DNA of 64,000 nt from Pyropia yezoensis (lineage: Eukaryota; Rhodophyta; Bangiophyceae; Bangiales; Bangiaceae). Under the pieces are notes generated by a model, which was not told where the DNA came from, ran no database searches, and saw only the letters and a list, made by a program, of their open reading frames with translations. Below, piece by piece: positions 12,127 to 22,528 of this stretch. A program made the position numbers and the translations under genes. Numbering within the stretch: position 1 is the stretch's first letter; each line of letters begins with the position of its first letter. The stretch spans positions 874,590-938,589 of the forward strand of contig CM020619.1 of NCBI GenBank assembly GCA_009829735.1. Direction: 5' to 3'.

Positions 12127-14298
12127 ATGAGCCCCCGGCTGCCGTGGGCGGCAGCGCTGGCCAGCGGCCTTGCAGCCGCCGCCGCCGCCGCCGCCCCCAC
12201 AGCCGCCGCCTCCCTCCTCACCCCTGCCGTCGCGGCGCAGCAGGAGCCCGTCGCGCCCGATGGCGTCGCCGCGGTGGCCGACGCGGTCCTGCGCGCCATG
12301 GACCGGACGGTGGAGCCGTGCACCGACTTTTTCCGCTACGCCTGCGGCGGTTGGGACGACCGCACGCCGCTGCCGGCCGACAGGGACACGGTCGGCCGCT
12401 CCATCCCGGCCATGATTGACCGCACCGCCGCCTGGCTGGCCGCCTCCCTCCAACCGGGGGGCGCCCTCGCCGACGCCCGTCCGGGCGTGCTGTTCCGCAC
12501 GTGCGTGGCGGCGGCGGCCGACGGGGCGGCGGCGCCGCCGCCGGCCACGCTGGCGGACCTCGCGCCCGCGCTCCTACGCAATGGGACGACGGGGTCGACG
12601 CCCGCGCCGTCGTTGGGGGCCATCATGGCCGCGCTCGGCCAGCAGCACGCGTCAGGCGTGGGGGGCGACGTCCTGTGGGGGCTCGCTGTGGAGCCCGTGT
12701 TTGAGACGGGCGGGCGGATCATCAAGCTCCGCCCCCCAAAGAGCCCGACGGGTAGCCGCGGGGTCAACAGGACGGGCACGCCCGTTGGGGACGCCCGGCG
12801 GGCGCTCGCCACGGACGCGCTGGCGTTTGCGTGCCGCGCGGGCTGGGCGGCCAACTGCACCTCCGAGGGGGTCCCCCCCGACGACCTTATTGACGCGGCG
12901 TTGGGGCTCGAGCGGCAGCTCGCGGCGGTGCCGGTTGGGGAGGCCATGGCACGGATGTCGCTGGCGAACGCCCCCGCGCTAGCCACCTACCTGGCAGCGG
13001 CGGACGTGAAGATCCCCGAGGAGCTGATGGTCCTCCATGTCACGTACTTTGAAGCGCTGTTCAAGTTCCTCGACGACCCCGCCTCTCGTGCCATCGTCCC
13101 CGCTTACTTTGCGTACGCTGTGACTGTGGACCTGGCCAAGCGGGACCTTCTCGGTGCGGACATGACGGCATCGTGGATGGCCTTCCTGTCCGTCCGTGAT
13201 CCCGACCTTTTCTCGGAGCGGCCGTCGGTGGAAGAGCGGTGCACCCAACGGGCGGTGCGGGGCCTACCCGACGAGGTCGCCCGCGCGTGGGTGGCGGCGA
13301 ATGTAGCTCCGGCCGACACGGCGGCCATGGCGGCGATCTTCAACGACACGAGGGCGGCGGCGGCGGAGGCGGTGGCCGCCACCTCGTGGCTAGACGGGCC
13401 AAGCAAGGCCGCGGCACTGCGCAAGATCAACGACGCCGAGATCCGCAACGGGGGTGACCCCGTGTACGACCCGTACTCGGACGTGTCGGTCGTGGCGACC
13501 GGCGGCGGCGCGTATGCTGACAACGTTCTGGCTGTTTCGGCAGCGTCTTGGCGCCGCGTCATTGCGCCACTCACGTCTGCCGCGGCGGCGGCACGGTGGC
13601 GGAGGCCGGCGTTTGCGTTTGACGCGTCCTACTTCCTGCTTGCCAACCGGGTCACCATGACGTCCGCGGTGCAGCAGTGGCCGCTTCTTCCACCGGCTGC
13701 CGCCACGGGCGTGCCTGCGGCGCTCGCATATGGCGGAGCTGGGTACGTGGCGGGCCACGAGTTTGGACACTCCCTCGACAACACAGGCATCCTGTTCAAC
13801 TCGTCTGGGAAGCTTGTCCCCTTGACCATCCTGTCACCCGCATCGTCCGTCGCGTTCAGCAACCGCACCAACTGCCTCGTTGACCAGTACAGTGCGTACA
13901 CGGTCGAGCAGCTGGGCGACTCTCCGCCCGTCCGTGTCAACGGTGCCATCACACTGGGTGAAAACATGGCGGATGCTTTTGGCGTCCGCGTCGCGGCCGA
14001 CGCGCTGAAAGCGGCGCTGCGGTCCCGGTTGGCCACGAAGACGGTTGCGGCAAGCAACCCGGTGCTGGCAAAGGAGTTCACGGACGAGCAGCTATACTGG
14101 GTAGCCGTGGCGCAAACCTGGTGCATCAAGCGAAGCGACGCCAACCTCCGCCGCAAGGTGGAAGACGGCCCCCACTCCCCAGAGCCTTTCCGAGTCTTAG
14201 GGCCTGCAAGCCAGTCAGCGGCGTTTGCCAGTGCTTTCGAGTGCCCGGTAGGCAGCCCGTACCGTCCTAAGCAGACGTGCACCATATACGGAGCGTGA
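12127..14298 (+). CDS. M13 family (neprilysin-like) zinc metallopeptidase
   Basis: A 723-residue single-exon protein, within the usual 650-770 range of M13 enzymes. These enzymes cleave peptides, typically outside the cell or in the secretory pathway. An Ala-rich hydrophobic N-terminus (residues about 5-37) looks like a signal peptide or anchor. The family opening block follows as VEPCTDFFRYACGGW. Zinc ligands are visible: HEFGH (H544, E545, H548) and GENMAD with E612 and D616. The C-terminal half ends with family-typical WCIKRS, DGPHSPEPFRVLG and FECPVGSPY stretches and paired cysteines. The usual Asn-Ala-Tyr-Tyr substrate-binding motif is replaced by FDASYFLLANR. Codons almost all end in G or C. 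The ATG at 12127 is chosen because it precedes the signal-like segment. No introns are apparent. Assignment to the family is firm; the substrate is unknown. Confidence 0.95.
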   Translation: MSPRLPWAAALASGLAAAAAAAAPTAAASLLTPAVAAQQEPVAPDGVAAVADAVLRAMDRTVEPCTDFFRYACGGWDDRTPLPADRDTVGRSIPAMIDRTAAWLAASLQPGGALADARPGVLFRTCVAAAADGAAAPPPATLADLAPALLRNGTTGSTPAPSLGAIMAALGQQHASGVGGDVLWGLAVEPVFETGGRIIKLRPPKSPTGSRGVNRTGTPVGDARRALATDALAFACRAGWAANCTSEGVPPDDLIDAALGLERQLAAVPVGEAMARMSLANAPALATYLAAADVKIPEELMVLHVTYFEALFKFLDDPASRAIVPAYFAYAVTVDLAKRDLLGADMTASWMAFLSVRDPDLFSERPSVEERCTQRAVRGLPDEVARAWVAANVAPADTAAMAAIFNDTRAAAAEAVAATSWLDGPSKAAALRKINDAEIRNGGDPVYDPYSDVSVVATGGGAYADNVLAVSAASWRRVIAPLTSAAAAARWRRPAFAFDASYFLLANRVTMTSAVQQWPLLPPAAATGVPAALAYGGAGYVAGHEFGHSLDNTGILFNSSGKLVPLTILSPASSVAFSNRTNCLVDQYSAYTVEQLGDSPPVRVNGAITLGENMADAFGVRVAADALKAALRSRLATKTVAASNPVLAKEFTDEQLYWVAVAQTWCIKRSDANLRRKVEDGPHSPEPFRVLGPASQSAAFASAFECPVGSPYRPKQTCTIYGA

Positions 14299-14896
14299 GC
14301 GGGGTAAGACTGGACAACAGAAAAGGACGAAAAGACGCACTAGGGCAATACCACTTTGCATTAGGAGATGTTTACAGCGAGCATTCTTTTCTCAATCCTC
14401 CCGGAACAGGCCACAGGCCTCAACCAATCGGGTGACTTGACAGCATGTCCCGGTGTGATGGGCGCCACAAGAGCGGCGGTGGGCCCCTTCGGGAAATATT
14501 GTCCATCCGACAAAAAGTACACATGGAGTAGTCGTGAACGAGCAATTTGCTTGCATGACGTGACTGGCATGTGCGTAAGATCTGTAAATTTGGGACCACC
14601 CCTGAGCACTGTGCACTAGGCTCGTGCTGCACGCCCCTTTCTCGGGGGCGTGCAGGCGTGACAAGCCATAAACACGCTTTGAGCACGCCCTAAAAAGTTC
14701 ATCCCGCCCTGCACGCCCCAAGAGCTTAACACAATTTTACGAGACGAGTGCAAATTATGAACAAGCTCTGCCACCATCGATGGTTGTACCAGGTGGCTGC
14801 TAGGGTCACGCCGGCCTCTTTCTGTCCGAATAGGGCGCACTGGCTGCAGTCACTCGTGGCGGCGCCCGTTGAGCAGACACGCCTGCTCTGGCCCCC
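14299..14896. other. Intergenic, 3' of the metallopeptidase
   Basis: No gene is recognised. The stretch contains one copy of a GC hairpin repeat (14628-14723), listed separately. Confidence 0.5.
14628..14723. repeat. GC hairpin repeat, copy 1
   Basis: It begins with a hairpin (14628-14654, TGCACGCCCC pairing with GGGGCGTGCA) and continues GGCGTGACAAGCC, ATAAACACGC and further CACGCCC motifs. It is similar in order and orientation to 15525-15630. Confidence 0.55.
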
Positions 14897-15258
14897 TGTA
14901 GCAATATGGATGACCGTATTGCGACCCTAAATTAAGGGGAATACTTCTAATCCTTAAGTGTCAAGTTGGGTGTTCGCATTGGTCACCGTATCTACGAGGT
15001 ACGTGTGACCAGAGGGACTTGCATCTTGGGGTGTGGGGTACTAAGTGGTGTCTCCAGGGGATTATAACGAGGGGGCCGGCGGCGAATCCACCGCCGGCCA
15101 TGGTGGAACAACAAACCCCTTCCACTTGGGCTCCCATCTTGGTCCCGTGGCTTGCGCTCCAAGGAGAGCAACCTTGGCCTCCCGGTTACTTCGCTTCCGA
15201 TCCCCCCTGGTGAGTGTTCCCTGTGAGTGGACGAGCAACGGATCCTTATTGTGCTATA
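14897..15258 (+). repeat. Solo LTR, Ty3/gypsy family A
   Basis: A 362-bp sequence aligns end to end with the LTRs at 22165-22527, 32400-32761 and 58001-58362, with many point differences, so it is an old copy. It starts TGTAGCAATATGG and ends GTGCTATA in place of GTGCTACA. The TATA-like TTATAA and the GGCCGGCGG/CCGCCGGCC hairpin are retained. GCCCC lies on both sides (14891-14895 and 15259-15263, one base off the left end), a probable target duplication. No internal retrotransposon sequence flanks it, so it is a solo LTR left by LTR-LTR recombination. Confidence 0.85.
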
Positions 15259-15524
15259 GCCCCACAGCGACAAGAAAGCGAGAAAGCGGACAGCCACGTC
15301 CGGCAAGACTGCCTCGAAGGCCTCACGACAACTACGGCATGGGCGTGAGCTGGGCACAGGCAATTCCAGACTGGATGCACGTGGCATACATAGCTCCCGC
15401 TGGGCATACAGAACTGGATGGCCTCTCTGGCTGGGCCCTTGACTACCATCCAATTAGGACTTCATTGCGCGATGCGAAGTATCGGAAGGACTGCGAGTCT
15501 ATTGAAAGTACGATCCCGCCCTAG

Positions 15525-15630
15525 TGCACGCCCCGAAATCTCGGGCGTGCGGGCGTGATACGCCCTAAAACACGCCTTGTCCCGCCCGGGGCGTGCAGCT
15601 CAGTGCACGCCCTGGGCGTGCAGCACAAGC
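15525..15630. repeat. GC hairpin repeat, copy 2
   Basis: Direct-orientation relative of 14628-14723. A hairpin TGCACGCCCC...GGGCGTGC is followed by GGCGTGATACGCC, TAAAACACGCC and two more inverted CACGCCC/GGGCGTG pairs up to about 15630. The class is unknown; a small foldback element is one possibility. Confidence 0.5.
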
Positions 15631-15639
15631 CTACTGCGC

Positions 15640-17310
15640 ACAATGGGTGAATCTCATTCGCTCAACAAAGTTGATCGCGAGATGACTTCATGCGCCAATC
15701 CCGTATTCCTAAACATTGTCCAAGAGACGGTAGGCCGGGGACCAAATGAGGCCGTATCACACCCCTAAGCCACTGGAGGGCGCCTTTTATGTCTGTCCCA
15801 CAATCAGAAGAAAACGAAGACAAACGACAGCGAGACACAAGTTGGCATTCTGTGGCTGGAGTCCTCCGGTCCAGCAGGCAGAAAATTAATTTAGAGCAGC
15901 CCGATCATGCACCAGTTCCTGCCACAGCTGTGCACCCGATCAAGATCAGGCCTCTTGCTGGCCGCGGTTCTTCAGCGATGTCTGTGCGGCCAGCAGGAGC
16001 AGAATTGTGCGCTGACAGACCGGGAGAGATATTCAGCGGCGGATGGGATCGCGAGGCCCGCTGCCCTTGCACCGCCAGACCCTCAGCGGCCGTCTGGAGG
16101 TTGCCTGGGATGCAGGTGCTCGTCTGAGCCTTGCGTGACGCCTCCCGGTGCATGAATGACATTATTAAAAAAATGTGGATTGTTCAAATCGAATTATCCG
16201 CCACACACGAATCAGTGCACGTTGAAACATTGTTCGCCCCCGTGCTGAGCTGTCACATGGGGCCAAGACGCGTGTTTTCAGATGTCCTGCAAAACCTTCT
16301 TACAGCGCTTGGCTCGGGCGACACGGTTTCTTAGTGCCTCAGGTCGCTCTGAGGCTGTCCCTCAAAAATGAAGCTGAAAGTGCCCTGTTGGGCGTTTCGT
16401 GATGCCACCGAGTAAGTGCGCGACTGTACCGATGGGCACGCCAGTTGTTCTCCTCACAACCAGCCAACAACGCCAAGAGCAATCAATACCAAGCATAAGT
16501 AACATAGGTCTTATTATATATTCTAAGATAATCTTCTTATCAATATTTGTGAAGCACCACTTGCCAGGTGCGAACGAGTCTTGGGTGGTGGAGATGTCCC
16601 CCTTAGCGCATATGAGGCATTGTTAGGCTGAGAGCTGCCCTGTGCTCCGGCAGAACAGTTCATTTTGGAGAGATTGCGCGGCACGTTCGTTGCGCCTCGA
16701 AGGGTTTTTTTAAGGTCATGCGATAGCTGTCTTGGCTGGTTTGACGCCGCAATCCATGCCGTGGGGTACACGAGTTGTTCTTCACTATCACATATCTACG
16801 CAAAGATCACTTGCTTCTTCGGTCATGTGTTAAGGAAGAAACCATTCATAGTCCCTGTGTAAAATCGACCTTAAATGACAGAATTATCTTCTTGAGCACG
16901 TGTGGAGACCGGAGATGTGCCCTGAAGAACAGGCCGGAGGTGTTACAGTAGGAAAATTGCAGCGACTGCAGCCTTCACAAAGCGTTTGCTTCGTGGCAGC
17001 CCAGAAAGATTCTTCTCCGCCAATTGGACATCAGATGCCGTGTGAGGCAGCCGAGGCCTCGTCTGGCGGCGCTCGAGGAAGAGTGCACTTTTCCTTACTT
17101 CCACACTTTAACCAGAACTTTTTGTTGTACCTCGTGCTGCAGAAATGTTGAGGAGTTCAAAAGAAGTTCCCCTTTTTGGGTCCTGTTCAGCCGTCGGCGG
17201 GCGTTCTCGTTTCAGGCCGAGGCCCTGGACCAAGCCGACTTCTGCTCATCCGGCGACGGCACTGAATTTGATCCTTCCTTGAGCAAGTAACACTGTATCA
17301 TGTTGCTGTC
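15640..17310. other. Intergenic, no gene recognised
   Basis: Mixed composition with an AT-rich patch at about 16500-16550. Frames are short and motif-free. Confidence 0.5.
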
Positions 17311-17318
17311 CCGATGGC

Positions 17319-18228
17319 AGGTCGTCGAGAGCTGGCGCCAAAGAAAATTTAAGAGCACCACAGCTTCCCGTGGAATGATGATGTCATCCAACCCCGGCAT
17401 GCCGGCGCCGCGGTCTTCAATCCTAAGCTTTTGGAGATGCTGAATGCCCTGGTGCGCTCGCACCCGGAAAATGTTCTATGGAAAATAGAGCCCAATTTCC
17501 GCAGTCTTGCGGACATACATGGCTGGGAGCAGAGCTGGCCCGGGTCGATGGCAACTCCATCCCGGTTGCTGAACAAAACTGGAGTCGCGGTTAGGCAGGT
17601 CGATCGACTAGCGCTAGCGAGGTCGCACGCTTTGACGGTGGCGCTTTGTCAGCAGTACCGTCAAGTTCCAGACCAATTTCCAGATCACTGCATCGTAGTC
17701 CTCGACGAGGCGCACATGGCAGGTCATCCATGGTGCGGCGGCGCGGATGGGCGCTCATTGGACGACCACCGGAAGCGTTAGCACCGGACCCTCGAGCCCG
17801 AGCGCGCTTCACCTCCTCTGCGGCTATGTCATACACACGTGATGTTTTAGAGCTCTTGGTTCACGAGTTGCCCCCTGGACTGAATAGTGATGACCTGGCT
17901 TCGTTTTGTACCTGCCTTGCGAGAAGAATCAATGCCCATAACCCCGAATTGCCTTGAGCAAAGCAGCCGACTGACTGCGCACCTGCAGCATTTAGTACGT
18001 CTCAGCACATCGCTGCTGTCCAACGGATTAGACCACTATCATTTGCCAGGAGTCCGTTCAGCGATTCTTGTCACTTTTTGTGGAACAAGTGTTGATAAGT
18101 TAAGAGGCGATGGGACCAACAGGCTGCAAGAGCGGAAAGCAACAGCTATTACCATTCACGAAAAGAGGACAGTCCTTTGTCTCCTGGAAGCTCGATTGGG
18201 AGCAAGCCAGCCTGACAAGCTCGGCTGA
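17319..18228 (+). pseudogene. Possible decayed coding region, unknown family
   Basis: Three adjacent plus-strand frames have protein-like composition and could be one broken gene. The first is a stop-to-stop frame from about 17326 to 17781 (contains FNPKLLEMLNALV and IEPNFRSLADIHGW). The second runs to 17957 (contains RDVLELLVHELPPGLNSDDL). The third runs from about 17955 to 18228. They lie in different phases, so frameshifts or introns would be needed to join them. No catalytic motif or known domain is recognisable. The alternative is chance frames in unselected DNA. Confidence 0.2.
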
Positions 18229-20699
18229 TCGCTACGAGCGTGGCAAACAACACGAAAGATCCATCCAAATAAAGGGCAGGTAAACAATTCCAAACAAAGT
18301 AGTCCCCCAAAGATCGAGCCAGTAGTGGTCTCAAACCAGCAGTGTTGGGGCCACCAGTCAGGCGGGCCACAAGCCCATAAATGGCGGAGTTCGGTACGAG
18401 CGGTGAATAAGCCACATCCGTCGTAGTGGGGAGGAAGGGCTACTCTCTTGCCTCGCATAACCGCACAAAGTCGGCCGACTTGTTGGCGTAGGCGCCCTTC
18501 CTAGAGTCCGCGAGTTGGTGGGCAAGCATTTGGGCAGCGCAGCGCTCCTTATCGCCTCTCGAAAGTCTCCTTCATTTTTGGAAAATTCTCTAGCGATCCC
18601 CTTCGTAGAAGCGGCATCGAGCCCCCCTGAATGCAAAATAGACGCCGCTTTCTCCCCGTTTCTCGGTTTCTGTCTATAACACCTCGGGCGATTGTTGGTC
18701 ACCACCTCCCTTGGTATGGCCGGAAGCGCACGGGGCAGAAGAGCACTCTTGTGAAGCGCAAAGAAGCGACCGACCATCTCTACGCTTGGGAGCAACGTTT
18801 TCGCAAACACGTTTAAGAAGCGCGCATGCCCTCGCACTGATGAAGCAAAAACCTGCGCGACGACAGCTTTCGAGTGTCTTCGCGGAGAATTCTCTCCGCC
18901 ATGCTTGACATCTACGGCGTGAGTTCTGACCAACGGAACGATCCATCGAGCAAACAGTCGCGCTACCGTTGTCGTCAACCGGAGGGCGCGCACCGTCGAG
19001 GGGGCTGGGATCTGGTTGCGCGAGCGACGGTGTGGCCCGGTACGTCGACGCGGCCACGGGGCGGGGGCGGATGGGGGGGGGGGGGGGGGCGGCATTGGCG
19101 CGCACTATCTGGAGGCTAGCACAGTGGTTTGGCGTGTCTTCGGCGAAAAAAGTGTCGCAGCGCTGGTGGACTGTTGGGAGTGTCTAGGAGCGAATCCAGG
19201 CGTGGGAGCATAGAATGCATGGCAATAGATACTCCCTGGGCCCCATCCGCTGGCTTGACTCCTCCCATTCTCGACCTGGCTTCCCTCTCCACAGATCCGG
19301 CGCGCCGTAGGATCTTCTCCCTACTGCTGTCTCCCGCCTCCCATCCTTCGCTTCAAAAGCTGTCAACCCCTTCCAAATCTTGCGCCCTGTTACCCCCGGT
19401 GGCCCGCCTCTGGCCTCCGCTGTCCCCACTCGGCCGCCCCCCCCCCCTCTCGCGAGCATCCCTTCCGGCTCGTGAACCTGCGTAGCAATAACAACGCCCC
19501 CCCGCCACCATCGAGCGCGCGTCGCAGCTCTGTTACCCGACCCAATAGTTGAGCGCATCCCTCATGGAGTCTGCGGGGGGGTCCAGATGCTTCAGGTACA
19601 CCTCCCCGTTCGGGGCCTGCCTTCGCGATTGCAGCTCGACCTCGCCTCACGAACGGAGACGAAATAGGAAAGGAACGCTCGCCCGTCACGCGCCATCGCC
19701 GGGAGCACCAGTCACTACACACCCCCGCCTCTACGGCGCCGCGCAGCACCTTACCTACTGGCAAGGTGTCTGGCCGGAAAATCTGCTCTCCATTCCCAAC
19801 CCACTTTGTCTTTACCCCCGACTACGCTCCACCCGCGTCTTCTCAGCCTCCCAACAATTCCCTACCCACTGTCCGCCGCCCAACTTCTGCACCCTCGGCG
19901 GCCCCACAACATACCTGCCGTCTGCGGCGGACCTGTCACGCCCCCCTTCCCGCGACGCGCCAACCCCTACCCCCCTAGCCTGTCCACCCGCCCCGATGGA
20001 GCGGACCGGTGGGTGGGCCAGGGGACGTCTCGGACATGAGAAGGAGGTTGGCCCAGAGCATCGCCATCAAGGACGTCGCAAGCGACGCCCCAGACAAAGA
20101 CGACGCCACCGTGGCTGCCCCGGCGGCCCTGGCGGATTCCCATTCCGCCCCGCCCTCGACAGCCGCCATGGGGGAGAAAAGAGAGCGGCGCACTACCCCG
20201 CCACGCGCACCTGCCGCCGCGCTGCCGTAAAAACCGTCCACCGCCTGCGTGGACCCCGGCGTAGTGATGGCCATTTCCGCCCGCACTGTCATGGCCGCCG
20301 CCCGCCGCAGACTTGCTGCTCGTCTCGCTTGCGGCGCCGAAAACTGGCGCGTTGCAGTGGTGGCGGATGAATTCACCCCCACCACCCCCCATCCGGACGT
20401 CGCTAGCGTCCCGCCTGCCACGTGGGCCACGTCGGCAGGCCAGTGCGGACCACCACGGCCTCTGCGCGGGCGGCGTCGGTGGCCGACGGCCGGGCTTCAG
20501 CGCCCTTCCACCCTCTCGGGGGGTAGCTGGGGTCCATGAGCTGAAGTGGGGACCTGGCGGGCAAACGAGCAGGCGGGCGGGCGGGTGGGCGGGTAAATGA
20601 CAATATGGACGAGCGGGTGGGTGCCGGTGACGGAATGGTGGCGGTTAAGCGCCGGTGCAGCATCCGGAGGGGCGGTTAGGCAGGAATCGTCCTGCAAAG
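18229..20699. other. Intergenic, GC-rich to the right, no gene recognised
   Basis: A G-homopolymer run occurs near 19073-19090. A minus-strand frame at 18358-19095 and another at 19975-20430 (Ala-rich, with a hydrophobic C-terminal stretch) are the most protein-like. Opposing frames of similar quality overlap the second, and nothing recognisable supports either. Confidence 0.4.
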
Positions 20700-20704
20700 C
20701 GGCG

Positions 20705-21173
20705 TGTGGCAGAACTGGGTCTCACGCAGGGGACAGGATACGCCACACGGGGTCAGGAGACAGCTGGTCTGACCCTTCTCTCCCTTTGCATTTGATCTCG
20801 AACTGCTCTAAGTCAGGGATACTTTGCTTGATAGTAAATCCAACATGGATTACATCGTTTGCTGCAAGTTATCGTCGTGCATTTTCGTGTGGCCCGGTGG
20901 GCAGGTGCTGGGGTGGGAGATTCTGAGTGGCGAGATTCTGACAGGACCCTGGATGGATAAGAAGAGGGATAGCGGGGCTTGGCCTCGCTTCCCCGTCCCG
21001 ACCAAGAAACTGTTGGCCCACACACCATCTTCTTGCTTCGTCGTGGGGCGATTGCCCCACAACAGGGATAGCGTGTGTGCGACTTGCACGTCTTCCGGTT
21101 CCCCCGACACGGGAGGCAGCCCTTGTACACCGCCCCAATTTGGGTGCTGTGTGGGCGAGTGGTTTTTGCCACA
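20705..21173 (+). repeat. Solo LTR, Ty3/gypsy family B, with perfect 5-bp target duplication
   Basis: A 469-bp sequence is homologous along most of its length to the family B LTRs (33715-34184, 42623-43091, 46912-47380, 51802-52269). It starts TGTGGCAG and ends TTGCCACA, giving 7-bp inverted termini. The flanking bases are CGGCG at 20700-20704 and CGGCG at 21174-21178, an exact target-site duplication. No internal retrotransposon sequence is attached. This copy defines the true family B termini, because the other copies have mutated ends. Confidence 0.93.
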
Positions 21174-21473
21174 CGGCGCTTCTGCTACAATGGGCCCAGT
21201 GTTCGTCCAGTCCCCCTACTCGTCCTAAAATCTCTTGTCTTGCTTGTCGGCGCGTGGGCTGACTTGATGTCCGAGGAACCGCTGGGGGGACCCTACAGTC
21301 GTGTTTCAGTCCGTGGGGGGGGCGGGGAGGGATTGCGAGTACGGGCGGTTGTGAGTGCGGCGGCAGCGATCGAGCGCGGCAATCGGCGATCTGGCAAAGC
21401 CCGATCGCCCCGAACTAACGCGCACTGTGATCTCTAAGTTGTATCGGGACGATCCTTGTTACTAATCGCGATT

Positions 21474-21560
21474 GCCTTTATAGCTCAGTTGGGCCAATTT
21501 GCAACGTAGAGCGCACGACTGAAGATCGTGAGGTCGCCAGTTCGATCCTGGCTGAAGGCA
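21474..21560 (+). tRNA. tRNA-Phe (anticodon GAA) with a 14-nt D-loop insertion
   Basis: The acceptor stem is GCCTTTA with TGAAGGC (one T-G pair), discriminator A, and no encoded CCA. The anticodon arm is CACGA-CTGAAGA-TCGTG, all five pairs perfect, anticodon GAA. The T arm is GCCAG-TTCGATC-CTGGC, five perfect pairs. The D stem is GCTC with GAGC, but the loop between them is 22 nt instead of the usual 8, so the gene is 87 nt rather than 73. The loop begins with the normal AGTTGG. The extra bases are approximately CCAATTTGCAACGT. The A-box (TAGCTCAGTTGG) and B-box (GTTCGATCC) promoter elements are intact. The rest of the fold is perfect, so the insertion is better explained as a D-loop intron than as a decayed gene. 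Confidence 0.9.
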
Positions 21561-21582
21561 TACTGGCGTGTCATGACGAAAG

Positions 21583-21587
21583 TTTTT
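21583..21587 (+). terminator. RNA polymerase III T-run
   Basis: TTTTT begins 23 nt after the last base of the tRNA-Phe gene. It is a plausible Pol III terminator. Confidence 0.5.
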
Positions 21588-22164
21588 ACGCTGATCCACG
21601 GGTGATCCTTCTCCCGACCGTGTGCGCAAGCCGGAACTTCTTCGAACGCACATGTGGCGAGACTTTTGGTCTTCGTAGATAAGCAGACTCCGTTTTCTAC
21701 TAGAAAGTACGCACACTGTACATAGCCTGTCTGCCCCATTAACTGACCACCTCACCAGACGAGGTGGCTCTCTACGGCTCCTCAAAGAATTAATAGCACC
21801 GCTGGAGAGATGAGAGTGAGCTCAGTCACTTGATGTTTCTTTTTTTTGTCCTCTGTGCGTGAGCATCTCGTAGCCCGGCCCCCAGGAAGGGGCTGCCACG
21901 TCTAGTGCCCCGATATCAACCAGCTCTGCAATGGGCCTTCAAGGACCACCTCGAGTACGATTCGTGTCGAGAGAGATTCCAGTACGGGTCAGTGTTTACA
22001 ATTCCCTCGCACACTTGAACCGTTCTGCCCTACGGAGGCACTGTCAAACCCACCGCATCCGCTGGCGGCGCGCGCAAGCTAGGAGACGCTGTTTGTTTTA
22101 TTGTCTTGATTGGTCTTCTCACCCGCCGGTCCCTGGTGACGAGGGCTTCTCGAGCCCGACTATC
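21588..22164. other. Spacer between tRNA-Phe and element A1
   Basis: No gene is recognised on the plus strand. The minus strand from 22159 down to about 22034 is open and may be the 3' end of the reading frame split by A1 (see 32762-33210). Confidence 0.4.
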
Positions 22165-22527
22165 TGTAGCAATATGGTTGGCCGTATTGTGACCCTAATA
22201 TTAGGGGGGCTACTTCTAACCCTTAACTTTCAATTTGAGAGTCCGTACTGGTCACGGTATCTATAAGTTACGTATGACCAGAGGGACTTGCATCTTGGGG
22301 AGGATGGTAGTTAGTAGTGTCTCCGAGGGTTTATAACGAGGGGGCCGGCGGCGAATCCACCGCCGGCCATGGTAGAACAACAAACCCCTCCCATTTGGGC
22401 TCCCATCTTGGTCCCGTGGCTTGCGCTCCAAGGACAGCAACCTTGGCCTCCCGGTGACGTTGGTGCCGATCCCCCCTGGTGAGTGTTCCCTGAGAGTGGA
22501 AGTGCAGCGGATACCTATTGTGCTACA
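22165..22527 (+). repeat. 5' LTR of A1
   Basis: Starts TGTAGCAATATGG and ends ATTGTGCTACA, giving 7-bp inverted termini. A TTATAA TATA-like box lies at 22331-22336. A 9-bp perfect hairpin (GGCCGGCGG at 22343-22351 with CCGCCGGCC at 22360-22368) follows and is present in every family A LTR seen. Confidence 0.93.
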
Positions 22528-22528
22528 T

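Noticed and set aside
10956..12419. A 487-codon plus-strand frame overlapping the peptidase start
   Set aside because: Out of frame with the peptidase and of chance composition; the M13 frame explains 12127 onward.
17690..17715. VLDEAH stretch resembling a helicase Walker B box
   Set aside because: No Walker A or other helicase motifs are found in the surrounding frame; likely coincidence.
18358..19095. A 245-codon minus-strand frame
   Set aside because: Starts in a proline run encoded by a G-homopolymer and shows no recognisable domain; kept only as a note in the region entry.
19975..20430. A minus-strand Ala-rich frame with a hydrophobic C-terminus, possibly a small targeted protein
   Set aside because: Plus-strand frames over the same bases look equally plausible, and nothing independent supports either strand.
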